Assembly (NCBI GenBank): GCA_964020155.1
Contig: OZ026547.1
Location: 4,399,095 to 4,463,094, forward strand
Source: Chondrilla cf. caribensis
Lineage: Eukaryota > Porifera > Demospongiae > Chondrillida > Chondrillidae
Direction of reading: 5' to 3'
DNA: 64,000 nt
A model generated the notes under the pieces. That model was not told the origin of the DNA. It was given only the letters and a program-made list of their open reading frames with translations, and made no database searches. Both the position numbers and the translations under genes were made by a program. Below are positions 45,696-57,009 of this stretch, in pieces (position 1 is the stretch's first letter; the number at the start of each line of letters is the position of its first letter).

Positions 45696-46605
45696 TTAGT
45701 CACGAGGTCGTAGCTTCATTTCAGTGAACTTCATGGCATTCTGTTTTCCATGAGCTAAAGAATGCCAGCGCATGGTCCCCCAATTGCTTATACCAGAACG
45801 ATAGCGTCCATTGAGGTTGGAATGTTCACAAGACTTGTACCGCCATGCTCCTTGACGGGTAACTACTAGCACAGTTACTACTCCACTGATCATTGTCTCT
45901 ATCTTCAGTGCTGAACTGCATGCCATTATGATAGGTCAGCCTATCCTGGACAGTACTGGTCCAGTTGTGGTATCCTACATCTAATATGTAGTTGGTACTA
46001 GGACCATTGACGTTGAAGAAATCATATTGAGCGTGTCTGTAGTTCCCAAAGAAATCGGCTAAATCGACTCTTAGTTCTGTTCTCGGTGCTGCTGAGGTCA
46101 AGCAGTGTATATGGTCCAGTCCAAGCCAGAATTCTCTCTTGAGGTTCCCAAATCCAGCAACGTAATCTGCACAGTTCCTGTAGAAATTCTCAGATCCGTC
46201 TCTTCTTCTCTGGAAGACAGTCCACCCTCCATTCTTCATATCGCAGAAGACATTAAACGGTTTTCCACATCCAGGGTCAATAATGTAGACTCCATCTTGT
46301 CTACAGCCTCTTTGAAAGGCCTCTCTACACTGTTTAACAGGTGTTGATGGACCTGTGTGAGTACATCCATTACATATGTAGGATAGAGTAGTCACTATAT
46401 TATGCGTGGTCCCACTTTAATGTGTGTACGTAGTTGTATAGTGAGCGAGGTCCTCCACACTACATGCATACAATTGTATAAAGATCCAGACACTGAGGTA
46501 CTGTGCATACTGTATGTACACTATATTCTACTCGCATTGTCCATATGTTGTAGTAGCTAGTAGAAGTATGGCAATAGTTGTTGATCCGTGACTAAAGTTG
46601 ATCAT
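45696..46605 (-). pseudogene. FReD-A5, frameshifted, GC splice donor
   Basis: Leader exon 46536-46605 ends CAAT|GCGAGT, so the donor is GC instead of the GT seen in all other copies. Domain exon is 45696-46352. One extra nucleotide in the run GGG at 45856-45858 shifts the frame just before the WWYK motif, which is also changed (AWRYK). The rest is complete, from QCPSTPVKQC to MKLRPRD, with the YHNWTSTVQDRLTY variant. TATA at 46694-46701. It is probably a recent pseudogene. A homopolymer sequence error is possible, but the GC donor and the W-to-R change point to relaxed constraint. Confidence 0.8.
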
Positions 46606-46693
46606 GTTCTTGTTCCTGAACTGTAACGTTCTCTGTAGTCAGTGTTCTCTTTCTCCTTGATCTCTCTTGTTATTTCTGTGTGTTGATGGTGTT

Positions 46694-46701
46694 CTTTTAT
46701 A
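46694..46701 (-). promoter_or_regulatory. TATA box, type-A promoter (FReD-A5)
   Basis: TATAAAAG in the standard module. Confidence 0.7.
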
Positions 46702-46789
46702 GCATTGGTTAGTGGGTGTGTACATGTGGGAGTTATGTTGTCATGACAGTATGTTGGTTCCCTTGGTAACACACCTGATGTCATCCTCC

Positions 46790-48020
46790 TTTCTGAGGGA
46801 ATAAGAATTGGTGTGTGTTGTGTTTTCAAAAGTGAATTTTATTGTATTCTTGTGTCTCCAGTGATTGTTTGTAGGTTTAAGGTTCTATAAACAATTTTGC
46901 TTCAAGGGATGTATTCCCATTAACGAGGTCAATGTAATGATCTATTGAATAAGTCAAACATTTCTATAAGCCATTTGCCAGGTAGTTGGTATATTTCACT
47001 GCCCCTTGACTTATGCACTGTGGTGAACTGATCAGTGTTGTCCGTCTGTCATACTATATGAACCTCACAATCAGTACATGATGTTTCTACATAAAGCATA
47101 ACCTCTGTATAGCCATACATGCACAAACTTACTAGCACTATGCAGTGTTCATGATCACTACATTTGTGCAGTTGTTGATCTGTTATGAACAGTGTTCATA
47201 CAGGTATCAATGTTCAATGAGGTAGCACATGTGTTGTGTGAGGTATGTGCTCCAGAGAATGATAGTGATGAACTGAACAAGCTGTATGGAACTACATTTG
47301 ATATATACTAGATTAGACTCAGTCTGACAGGCTTGTGAAAGGCCTGTATCTGTGCACGTTGGCAGTTTCAAATTTGCCACACATTATGTCATTCAACATG
47401 TGAGCTTGGATGACGTCATTGGTAAAACTTGGTCGTTCAGTGCATCCTGACATATCCTAGAGTGGAGTCTATTGGCATTCTATATATATGGGATGACCCT
47501 GAGAAGAGATGGTGGCTCTATACATCAAATTGTTTCAAATTTCACACATAAAAACTCAATTAACATATTCCGGCATTTTGTAGTTATTTTTTTGGCCGTT
47601 ATGATGGACATTGAATTAGGAAGGAAAGGCATTGTCTTAGTGACAAACTGGTGAACGAGCAGGTGGGAGTTGTGTTGTCATGACAGTATGTTGGTTGCCA
47701 TGGTATTACACCAGATGTCACCCTTTAATCTGACTGAATAAAACTTATGTTGTGTTTTCAGAAAGTGAATTTTCATGTATTCTGTGTATCCAATGATAGG
47801 TTTGAGGTTCTATAAACAATTTTCTTCAAGGATTGTATTCCTATTAATTAACAAGGTATCATATTTCAATATACTAATTTATTGAAAATAGGCCAACTTT
47901 TCTATAAGCAATTTGCTATGTATTCAGTGTACCTCACTGCCCCTTGACTTATGCATAATTCTATTGTAGTGGACTGAGTGTTTCCATGGTAACACGGCAG
48001 GACTTTATTCCCACTTAATC
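46790..48020. repeat. Segmental duplication of 29285-30570
   Basis: Parallel to 29285-30570, including the internal 900-960 bp tandem repeat and the CACATTATGTCATTCAACAT block. No gene seen. Confidence 0.7.
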
Positions 48021-48021
48021 T

Positions 48022-48225
48022 CTATATAGCTCTGAGTTTCATTTCAACAAACGTCAGTGAGTGATACCATCAGTAGTGAATGTGTGCCAAAGAACTTCCT
48101 CCCAGGATCTTGATGTTGTGTCATGATGGTAGATGTCGTTCAAGTGTGAAGCCATGCAGTAGTTGTACCACCATCCTCCCTTAGAGCCTTGTGCCCAGTT
48201 ACCACTAAGCAAGTCATATTATCAT
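48022..48225 (-). pseudogene. FReD-C C-terminal fragment
   Basis: The last 65-70 codons of a type-C domain (GGWWYNYCMASHLNDIYHHD-like region and an end reading KLRAI then stop) break off at 48225 into unrelated AT-rich sequence. It lies just downstream of the complete type-C gene. Confidence 0.7.
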
Positions 48226-48650
48226 GGACATGTATGCATGACGTATACTGTAGTAAACTCAAAGGAAAATGACCAACACATGACAATAAATTGAATTTGT
48301 GCATGTAAAATTCACTATTGGTTATATCAGCAACAATACAGCTGATACTGATATGAGAGAATATTGGGTTATAAACCGATAACCAATAGGCCAATAGCAT
48401 ATCAACTTGAATTTTTATTTTTATCTACATATGTGTATGTAATTTAATAATTTCAATCAGTATAATCAAATGATCAGAAAATTTAATGCTAATTAGCACT
48501 GTTTAGTGAACACTTGGTAATGGATTAATCGATATTGTTGGGATGAATATTGTATGAGAGCAGTGTAATGATTGTTTATGTAAATGAGAATATTATTATA
48601 GTGATGTAGGTGGAATGTTTCCATGGTAACAAGGTAAGACTGCTTTGTGA

Positions 48651-49391
48651 CTAGTCTCTAGCTCTGAGCTTCATTTCAGCAAACTTCAGTGAGCGAGTAT
48701 ATGTAGTAAATGCGAGCCAAACAACTGCCTCTGCCCATGTTGGTGTTGTGTCATGATGGTAGATGCCGTTCAGTTGTGAAGGCATGCAGTTGTTGTACCA
48801 CCATCCTCCCTTAAACCTTTGTACACATTTACCACTACTCAAGTCAATGTATCTGTCATGTGTGGAGAATGCCATTCCATTGAGGTTCCATCCACCACTG
48901 CCATACTGTATACTGTCTCCTGCAGTTCCGCTGTAGCCCGCAACCTGTAGCTTGTACTTACTAGCAGCATTCCCGACCATAAAGAAGTTGTAGTAGGCTT
49001 TCTTATCTCCTCGGAAATCAGCCATGTCAATTCTCATTTCAGTTCTGGCAGTTCTTGTAGTGAGACAGTGGATCTTCTCCAGACCCAGCCACTGCTCACC
49101 CCAGACTGAACCAAAGCCCAAAACATAGTCTGCCCAACCTCTAGTGAAATTCTCAGATCCATCCATTCTTCTCTGGAAGACGGTGTATTGGTTGTTGCAA
49201 TAAACTTTGAATGGTTTCTGGTTTGGACAGTGAGGGTCAATAGTGTAGACTCCATCTTGAGTACATCCTCTCTGATAGACCTCCTTACAATCACGAGGTA
49301 CGGGGTTTCCAGGGTTATCTGTAGATATAATAGATGGAATACCTAGCATATATAGTATTAATAATAATATTAGAACACTGTGTGTCTGCAT
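48651..49391 (-). CDS. FReD-C2: secreted fibrinogen-related protein, intact
   Basis: A 246-aa open frame in one exon. It starts MQTHSVLILLLILYMLGIPS, its own signal peptide unrelated to the A and B leaders. It continues TDNPGNPVPRDCKEVYQRGC, GVYTIDPHCPNQKPFKVYC, FQRRMDGSENFTRGW, WLGLEKIHCLT, GYSGTAGDS, THDRYIDLSSGKC (calcium-site-like residues altered from DRDND), GGWWYNNCMPSQLNGIYHHD and ends MKLRARD. A TATA-like TTTATAAG is at 49434-49441. The usual acceptor CTACAG is still present inside the frame at 49319-49324. A complete type-A promoter and leader lie 465 bp upstream (49783-49852) and could splice to it in phase. Confidence 0.85.
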   Translation of the reverse strand: MQTHSVLILLLILYMLGIPSIISTDNPGNPVPRDCKEVYQRGCTQDGVYTIDPHCPNQKPFKVYCNNQYTVFQRRMDGSENFTRGWADYVLGFGSVWGEQWLGLEKIHCLTTRTARTEMRIDMADFRGDKKAYYNFFMVGNAASKYKLQVAGYSGTAGDSIQYGSGGWNLNGMAFSTHDRYIDLSSGKCVQRFKGGWWYNNCMPSQLNGIYHHDTTPTWAEAVVWLAFTTYTRSLKFAEMKLRARD

Positions 49392-49433
49392 GTACTCTTC
49401 ATCATCAGATACAGGCAGTTGTGTAGGCTATCC

Positions 49434-49441
49434 CTTATAAA
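49434..49441 (-). promoter_or_regulatory. TATA-like box of FReD-C2
   Basis: TTTATAAG, 43 bp upstream of the ATG. Not part of the type-A or type-B modules. Confidence 0.5.
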
Positions 49442-49782
49442 CTTTGTTAGGTGGTGAGTTTGGTAAGTAATTGGCCATTTTCCATTGTATGATCATTTGA
49501 AACATTCCTGACTTAACTTTAGGAGGAAAGTGGTCCCCTTTCCCCGTAACACAAAAGCTAGTGCATTACCAAGAAGGCCTATCAGAGGATATTATGGGAA
49601 CTATAATGAAGTAGTATAGCTAACACCCATTGCAATGATTTCCCCCTCCCTATTAATTGTCTTCATTCCAACATAAATTGTGTGGCCCGGATCCGTTCTT
49701 ACATTTGTTCATTTGCTCATCCAGGTACTGTGAGACTTTTGATTGGATGTAGCTGTGTATGTAGTTAGTGTGTTGTACTCAC

Positions 49783-49852
49783 ATTGTCCATATGCTGTAG
49801 TAGCTAGTAGAAGTATGGCAATAGTTGTTGATTTGCAACTAAAGTTCATCAT
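49783..49852 (-). CDS. Type-A leader exon upstream of FReD-C2
   Basis: An intact 70-nt exon (MMNFSCKSTTIAILLLATTA then YGQ) with GTGAGT donor and TATAAAAG at 49961-49968. No type-A domain exon belongs to it. Splicing to the acceptor at 49319 would give YGQY followed by NPGNPVPRDC, in frame. It is therefore either an alternative first exon of FReD-C2 or an orphan. Confidence 0.6.
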
Positions 49853-49960
49853 GTTCTTGTTCCTGATCTGTACCATTATCTGTAGTCAGTTTTCTTTTTC
49901 TCCTTGATCTCTCTTACTTGTTGCCAAAAAACGGTTTCTATGTGTTGATCGAGTGGTGTT

Positions 49961-49968
49961 CTTTTATA
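49961..49968 (-). promoter_or_regulatory. TATA box of orphan/alternative type-A promoter
   Basis: TATAAAAG after CCAATGC. The 5'UTR has a short insertion (CAAAAAACGG) relative to other copies. Confidence 0.65.
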
Positions 49969-50238
49969 GCATTGGTTAGTGGGTGTGAACATGTGGGAGT
50001 TGTGTTGTCATGACAGTTTGTCTGTTGTCATGGTAATATCATCACACCACATCATCAGTCATGAGATGTTTAAAGACCTCCACATATAGTATAGTAAAAC
50101 TACTACTATGATGAATGCAGTACAATACAGTTGTATACATTTATATCTATACCTATGATAGTCATTTGTGTTCTTTTAGTACTTGTTGTTGTGTTGTTTG
50201 ATTGAGTGTGTATCCACATTTCTCTGTGTTAGTTGCAG

Positions 50239-50554
50239 CCTTTGCCAAGGAGATGTGTTTGAATAGGGACAATGTAGCACATCCAGTCAAATTCCTTTCA
50301 AACATTGCCGTCCACCTCCACAGTCCATCCAGAACACCGGGAGCTGTCATAGTGGGAAGTTCTGGGGTCCTTAACTTCACTCCCAAGCCGATCAGTACAC
50401 TTCTGTTATCTGTGGGCGGGACTGATGTGATGTTGGGTCTCCTTGCCATGGCAGCCATGGTGGAGTGTCTGTATGCCTCGGTAATGCTCTCGTGTGCACA
50501 GTTGGTGGGAACAGTGTTGCTTTGAAGGACATGGAGAAAACGGGCGGTTTCAAG
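50239..50554 (+). pseudogene. WDFY3/4-like exon (AKEM exon), copy 2
   Basis: After AGTTGCAG it reads AFAKEMCLNRDNVAHPVKFL, SNIAVHLHSPSRTPGAVIVG, FTPKPISTLLLSVGG, MLGLLAMAAMVECLYASV. A 1-nt deletion relative to copy 1 then breaks the VKALVC motif. The donor is CAAG|GTAAGT. It closely follows the WDFY3 pattern (GYLGVRTFVPKP...VGGAA..LGLVAMA..VEGLYAAVKALVC). Copies 1 and 2 are broken at different places. Confidence 0.78.
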
Positions 50555-50712
50555 GTAAGTGGCATGTTGCGTGGGAGGATCAAAGGGAAACAATGTATGT
50601 AGGAAAAAAGTGTATTCACATACAGTATACATACAAATGTATATATATATATATACTACAATCATGCATATGTACCGTATATGCTGTATATGCATGTGTA
50701 CATACTGTAAAT

Positions 50713-50893
50713 GTACAGTGGGACCTGTAGTAAAGACCACCTCAGCATAATGACCATCTGTCCTAAATGACCATACCTGGACTCTCCACTATGTCAACTC
50801 AAGTACAGTAAAGCACCTGTGTATAAAGACCACCTGTCTTGAGAGACCACTTTTTACTAGTTTCTTGTGTGGTCTTTATATACAGGTTCCACT
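50713..50893. mobile_element. MITE with about 28-bp inverted ends, copy 2
   Basis: TACAGTGGGACCTGTAGTAA at the left and GTCTTTATATACAGGTTCCA CTGTA at the right are inverted repeats. Orthologous in position to 38031-38213. Confidence 0.75.
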
Positions 50894-51128
50894 GTACATC
50901 AACTACTACAATGTGTCCCTGAGGTGGTCTTTATATGCAGGTTCCCTGTATATATGTACAATATGTACCCATTGTTGTGTTGTGCATTATATGCATGTTG
51001 AGTTACCTACACACATGTACATGCATACACACAACCTACACATATTATGTATACATATTATGTAGTGTGTTAAAAACACTAGGCCATGGCCAATCTTGTC
51101 CAGCTTTTTCTCTTCTCTCCTTTTGAAG

Positions 51129-51273
51129 ATTCTTGGCATGTTCCTCTGCTCGAAGAGCTCGCTTCTCAACCAGAACATCCTCCATCTTATTCTCAGCCTC
51201 GTGGGGATACTGGATAGCAAACACAAGTGCATTGAGATCCCCTATGCCCAGGCCTTTAAGGACCTGCTAGCTG
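51129..51273 (+). pseudogene. WDFY3/4-like exon (ILGMF exon), copy 2
   Basis: After CCTTTTGAAG an open frame reads ILGMFLCSKSSLLNQNILHL, ILSLVGILDSKHKCIE, AFKDLLAGEL. This matches the LLAMLLKKKRSLLNSHILHL...LVGTVDSGHE...AFQDLL block of WDFY3. This exon is itself undamaged, but the preceding exon is frameshifted. Confidence 0.75.
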
Positions 51274-51399
51274 GTGAGCTGAAGCCTCGAGATTCGATTT
51301 CTGTCAAACAGGCAGGGAAATATTACCAAGTTCCCCCATATCAGAATTACAGCCTTGTTCCCATCTTGACATAACCTTTTGTATGGATGTCACAAGGTT

Positions 51400-51810
51400 G
51401 TGCAAGCTTGTATGGGTCTTTAAGGCTGTGAGAGGTACATAGTTTGTACACAAGTTTGTACAAGCTTGTAGTACTGTTGTATGAGATGGCTACATGAGGA
51501 GGTACAAACTTACATGAACTTGTAGTGAGGTTGTAGAAGGTGGCTACAAGTTTGTATGAGCCTGCAGTAAGGTTACAGGAGGTGACTACAAATTTGTGTA
51601 AGTTTGTACAAGCTTGTATTATCTTGTAGTATGGTTGTAGGGGGTGGCTACAAGGCTGTGTTATTTTGTCGTAAGGTTGTAGAAGGTGGTTACAAGTTTG
51701 TACAAGGTTGCATTATCTTGAAGTAAGGTTGTAGAATGTGGCTACAAGTTTGTACAAGCTTGTAATATCTTGTAGCAAGGTTGTAGAAGGTTGTAGCAGC
51801 TTATACAAAC
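51400..51810. repeat. About 52-bp minisatellite, second array
   Basis: Same unit as 39030-39480. After it (51850) the sequence passes to FReD-B flank. The first BEACH exon present at 40015 is missing here. Confidence 0.8.
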
Positions 51811-52331
51811 ATGGTTGCTACAACTTTGTTTACAGTTTCACATCCTAGTTTGTGACATGGTTGTGAAGTACATGTGACTGTCATAATTATGACCAATGTG
51901 TTGCACAGGAATTGTTACCATACAACAGACATGTCATGTGACAATCACATGACCCATGTTTGATGGGTATCACGTGACACTCTCATGACCAACATATAAA
52001 ACAGGACGTATCCTCTTCTTGTCAATAGTACTTCCTGGTGTAAGTTGTCATGCACATTGTATGTACATGTGACCCTTCGACATTGTGTACTTTTGTGGTT
52101 ACACTGTATGTTGTGTTGTGAGGATATATTCACTATAATTAATTTTACACTAAATGTTTTTAATTGTATCTCATCATGCATAGCGATAAAACTTGAAATT
52201 CAAGTGAATATAATTACTGCAGCATCAATCATGTTTACAATCTAGCTAAGTGTTTATGACCTGGTGAATTGTATGCGTTTCTCAAGTTCCTAGTTCACAC
52301 ACTACCAGTGAGTGTAATGTTGTTTGATGTG

Positions 52332-53211
52332 TTAGTCTCTGGAATGAAGCTTCATTTCACTACACTTGAGGTAGGAGGAGAATGTGTGCCATTTTGCAAT
52401 GTAACCATTGTTGTCATATGGTTTGTTGAGAATTGCACAGTAGCACTGATTGTACCACCATCCTGCACTGTAGTGCTGAGCACAGTTTCCTGACCAGTAA
52501 TCATTATCCCTGTCAGGTGTTGAGAATGGCACACCATCATTGTGACTATATTATGATGCACATGACTTTGCTCTCATCCCATCACCGGCTGTTCCACTGT
52601 ATGCTCCAAGATCTAGTCTGTACTTGTTAGCAGCATTGTGAACAGCAATGGAGCTGTAGATGGCATATTTGTATATTCCTTTGTAGTCAGTCATGTCAAT
52701 TTTCAACTCGGCAGCACAAACACTGAATGTCAAGCAGTTGATCTTCTTCAATCCAAGCCAATGTTCGTACAGTGGATCTCCAAATCCTTCTTCATAATCA
52801 GTCCAGTTGCGATTGAAGTCCAATTGAGCATGTCTTCTTCTCTGGACACAATCCATTGTCCATTTTTCATCTCACAAAATACTTTGAATGGTTTTGTATT
52901 GGGACAGTTTGGTGCAATAGTGTAGACCCCATCTTGAGTACATCCTCTCTGATAGACCTCCTTACAGTCACGAGGTATGGTATCCCCAGACGGTGTACCT
53001 GAGAATGAAGTGTATACACTAACCTGACCAGTACATATTGTTCTTGCATGATATTTCTAGTCTGTAGTCCTAGTAGCTAGCTATCCCAGTGTTCTAGTGT
53101 GTAGTGTATAATAGTATGTTTGAACTCACATTGTGCATTTGTGTTGTGTGTTCCAGCTAGGATGAATCCAATAGTGAGGATGACTGGTGTGAGTAAATTC
53201 TCCATTGTCAT
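52332..53211 (-). pseudogene. FReD-B3, frameshift plus stop
   Basis: Leader exon 53130-53211 and domain exon 52332-52998 (acceptor CATTCTCAG), TATA at 53331-53338. One T is missing in the WIVFQRRR motif near 52848 (GTGTCCAGAG for GTGTTCCAGAG). An in-frame TAA also lies at about 52550, after GTAGDGMRAKSCAS, within a short stretch that is longer than in the other B copies. Two independent lesions make this a convincing pseudogene. The C-terminal part is otherwise well preserved: STPDRDNDYWSGNCAQ, AGWWYNQCYCAILNKPY, MKLHSRD. Confidence 0.85.
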
Positions 53212-53330
53212 CTTGTGTCAGTAGTTGAAGTAACTGCAGTGACCTCCAATGCAGGTTGATATCTTGTCCACTTGTTGTCTTTCTCCCTTTGAGCTGTTTG
53301 TGTTGTTATACGTAGGTGGTCACTTCTCTT

Positions 53331-53338
53331 CTTTTATA
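53331..53338 (-). promoter_or_regulatory. TATA box, type-B promoter (FReD-B3)
   Basis: TATAAAAG in the type-B module, which here has a 4-nt insertion (ATACGT context) in the 5'UTR. Confidence 0.65.
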
Positions 53339-53339
53339 G

Positions 53340-54706
53340 CCCATTCCCTGCAGAAGTGTGTGGGCGTGTGGGTCATAAGGAGACCATATTTGGTCAAAAT
53401 TGCATTTTTCTCCTTTTATGGTCATCTCTCACTGTCCTCAGTAGTTATGGGGCCTTTTGTAGACTTCAGAGTATTATGTCCCAATATGGTAATATATTGA
53501 GTGTTGTGATGTCTGTGCATCTTAACTTCGTTATATCTTTATCAATCATCTGATAATAATGTTAAAGTGACAGTTATATTATGTCTATAAAATTGACTAT
53601 TGAAAGTTGATCTTCTCAACGTAAGACTACATTTAACATGAATATTAAATGAAGTCAAATTTTTCCATTTTTTGTTTTCTTTCGTTCTTCTGTTCCTTAT
53701 GAACAGGTCACAAGTGTACATGTGCGAAACCTGTACGTGTTTGGAGACTGCACCTATGCATACCTGTACACAGAGGACATGTTATTTTCATGTAAATACA
53801 CATGACCACACATACTCAGACCAGTGTGTATGTTTTTGATCATTTCTTCATGATGCTGTCCTCCAAAGAGTGATTGTACCTAATGTCTGTTCAGTTTGTG
53901 AGGATCAGTGTTGTACCACACCCTCTTACCTACTGGCCTTATTGACCTGTCATTAGTACATGAATCTGCCGCTAATTTCCACATTATTAGTTGTATGTTC
54001 CTGTTTTTATGTTGATTATTGAACCAGAACTCCCACTTCAAACCCACTTTTGTATTCCTCCCATGTGATTGAAATAACAAGAAAACTTAACTTGTTACCA
54101 GACCATGTCATCTCACTGGAACAATCTTTGACCATTTATGACCTTCGTTGAAAACACAAACTGTCAATAAACATTGTTTATCTGTATGAATTGTTTGTTT
54201 TTCATTTCCCTGTTACTGATGTTTTGGTCAGGTGACATTATTTGTCAAATGTTGTCATTATTTTTAATGTTGGTTGATGTTTTGTGAATAATGATTCCAC
54301 AGCGGTAATGTAACAAGTCAAAAAGTTCATTTTGTCATGTGACAATCACACGACCAATATGTTATACAGGAAATGTTGCCATACAACCGACATGTATCAT
54401 GTGATAATCACATGACCATAGGTTGATGTTATCATGTAACAGTCACGTGAGTGGCATATAGTACCGGAAATATTCTTTCCTGTCAACTGTACTTCCTATG
54501 TTCGTATGTGACATATTGTTCATACTGTGTACTGGATTCCTGTGGATTAGTATGCCTACATACAGTACATGTACGCTACATACAACTGTGTATTTGAAGA
54601 TTGGTATTGATGTGCTCATACACTACACATCACATACGTACATATGCATGAGTACATACGTCAGTGCTTACACTAACATACACACATGAATGTATGTACC
54701 ACACGC
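53340..54706. other. No gene; BEACH-exon intron flank
   Basis: 54060-54700 parallels 32090-32615 and 43900-44545 (TTTGTCATGTGACAATCACA blocks). The second BEACH exon that should follow the CA tract is missing. Confidence 0.5.
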
Positions 54707-54890
<184 letters not shown>

Positions 54891-54923
54891 GCGTGCGTGC
54901 ATAAATGCATACGCACACACTTA

Positions 54924-55103
54924 AAATCTAAAAAGACAGCTGCAGCCAAGCCCAAGAAGGCTGCCCCGAAGAAGACACAAACCAGCAGCAAACCAAAGAA
55001 GCAGACCGAGAAAATGAGGACTACCAAGCCTAAGACTGCCAAGATCAAGGCTGCCAAGCCAATGACTAAGCCAGCCAAGTCCCCTAAGAAGGCCAGCAAG
55101 TGA
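54924..55103 (+). pseudogene. Histone H1 C-terminal tail fragment, copy 2
   Basis: A 59-codon frame, KSKKTAAAKPKKAAPKKTQT and similar Lys/Ala/Pro repeats, ends KPAKSPKKASK then stop. It is a linker-histone tail without globular domain or start; the upstream frame only continues through the CA repeat as Thr-His. It extends 7-8 codons further 5' than copy 1. A histone 3' hairpin follows. It is inferred to be dead. Confidence 0.8.
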
Positions 55104-55138
55104 GCTGCCTGCCTTTAACTGACACAACACCAAGAAAC

Positions 55139-55153
55139 GGCATTTTTAAAGCC
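55139..55153 (+). terminator. Histone mRNA 3' stem-loop, degraded
   Basis: GGCATTTTTAAAGCC followed by ACCACC, 36 bp after the H1 stop. One base shorter than the copy at 23112, so the six-pair stem is imperfect. Confidence 0.65.
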
Positions 55154-56219
55154 ACCACCTTTCTTAAGATTTCACAGCACCTGTACATAGCACTGTATAG
55201 ATTGTCGTCAACAAATGCATTTTGTATCTCCAGCTGCACTGTCACCTTTTAGTATATATTATGATAATAATAATAACATGTAAGTGTGTTTTGTGTTTGT
55301 TGATGTTATCATTATGCTATGCGTGTGTGACCTCGAAAATTTTATTGGAATTAATTATTTATCATTGCAAATCTACCTGTATTGTATATGTGGGTTGCAT
55401 GGTAAAGCATCTGTAGTACTTAATTTGTTATAATTATGAGACCAGCAACAGTGCATGTTCAATACATATAATATTATTATGCATATTATCCTCTCCAGAA
55501 GTATTTCATTATTTAATGTATTTTGTTATAATTGCTGTTCATGGTTGAACCCTTTAGTACGTATTTAGTTGTAGTATTACCTTTAAACCTATAGGTTTAC
55601 CTATTTGCAAAAATTATTAAAAGTTATGGCTAAATGTATATTGCCATAGTGATTGTGTGTGTCAATATTGGTGTACAGTATATTATTGGAGAAGTTTGCT
55701 CCATTATGGTCATACCACAGGAGTTATGGCTGCATACCATTGCATGCTTCAACACATCTTACACCTCTCACTGCCTGCCACAGTAGCTCCACAGCTCCAA
55801 AGTGTCAATATGGCACTGTGCTTGTTGCTACTTCACAATCTCTCCTGTTGGGACTAATTTGAAGAACAGTAATAGTACCTGTTGGCGGTTAAACCATGAA
55901 AATGTCATATTATTATTAATCTTTCCAGTATGACCATATTATTATAATATTATAATAGAACAACTTGCTCATGCATGCTAATTGTCTGTACATTTTATGC
56001 GTCATTGACGTCTGTTGTACATGTCAATGACTAAAAACTGATAGCCGGCGAAGGGTAGATATTATCAATTTTGGTTTATGTAATTATGACAATCATTACA
56101 AGTATTACGCAATATCAAAACGTCATTTGAATGGCTGCCGAATACGTTTTCCTTCCTTCAAGTCGAATCGGACTGTCTCGTTCGACTGTCTTGTGCCTTC
56201 GTAGTAGAGGTTTGCTGCC

Positions 56220-56261
56220 ATGGTGTCACTTCTGAGGTCTTTTCTCCACGGAAGCCATCAG
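56220..56261 (+). pseudogene. Short plus-strand exon MVSLLRSFLHGSH, copy 3
   Basis: ATG, 14 codons, strong GTAAGA donor. Upstream about 60 bp (AATCGGACTGTCTCGTTCGA) is conserved with 24.0 and 34.9 kb. It could be the true 5' end of a transcription unit. The function is not recognised. Confidence 0.4.
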
Positions 56262-56466
56262 GTAAGACTTACTCAACAAGTTTATTTTGCCTCATCCGAA
56301 ATTCGCTCGGATACTCTACGGCCCGGAAAATTGGACCAAATCGGTGATGTTATTAATGTTATTTTACCGGCATGTTCGGGTAGATCGATCAATGCGATAT
56401 CGTCTTTACGAATGTCCCTTTTGTACCTTAACTGGTAAAATGGACGATAACGTTAACACGGGTAGA

Positions 56467-56507
56467 TCTAGTTCTTCTTTAATGATCATCATTAAAGAAG
56501 AACTAGA
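56467..56507. repeat. Perfect 20-bp-arm palindrome with 1-nt centre
   Basis: TCTAGTTCTTCTTTAATGAT, one C, then the exact reverse complement. The paralog near 24318-24345 has only the right arm. Confidence 0.95.
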
Positions 56508-56680
56508 ACCGTGTGTGTGTGTGTGTTTGTGCGTGCGTGCGTGTGTATGCATGTGCATGTGTTTGCGTGCTTGGGTGTGTGCATTCATGTTTTTATGTGT
56601 GTATACATGCACACGTACATATGTATGCATTGTATACCCCTTGACCTCAGCTACACATCACATCTTCCATTGTCTTCCAG

Positions 56681-56927
56681 GTCACCTACATTCAACCTGT
56701 TGTGAACCAATCCTCTCTGTCAGCCAAAGATGCCCACACATTGACCAGTGTGTCATCAGCGGGATTATAGGGACACACACCTCTTTGAGACACTGTCTTC
56801 TGTTATGCTACAACCTTGGTCCCACGTTCCTTTTGACAAACCCATTTCTTCTTCCAGTATCCCCTTGATTTGGAAGCTGGGATCCCCCTACATGGGGTGT
56901 TTCCAGGCCCCCGTGATGAAGGACAGT
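56681..56927 (+). pseudogene. WDFY3/4-like LamG/ConA-region exon, copy 2
   Basis: After TGTCTTCCAG one frame gives IIGTHTSLRHCLLLCYNLGP and TFLL. A second frame continues FDKPISSSSIPLIWKLG, SPYMGCFQAPVMKDS. Together they follow the WDFY3 order IGTPP..WRLGPT..ELGPNYVGSFQA. The frame change near 56830 is shared with copy 1, so it predates the duplication or reflects a lost small intron. The next exon (57930) follows 1 kb downstream. Confidence 0.65.
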
Positions 56928-57009
56928 GTGAGTCTAAAGATTGAGAGCTTATTATGAAGTAGTGTAAACTAGTGCTGGAGATGTCCTCTTGAGAGTTCAA
57001 CTAAATAGC

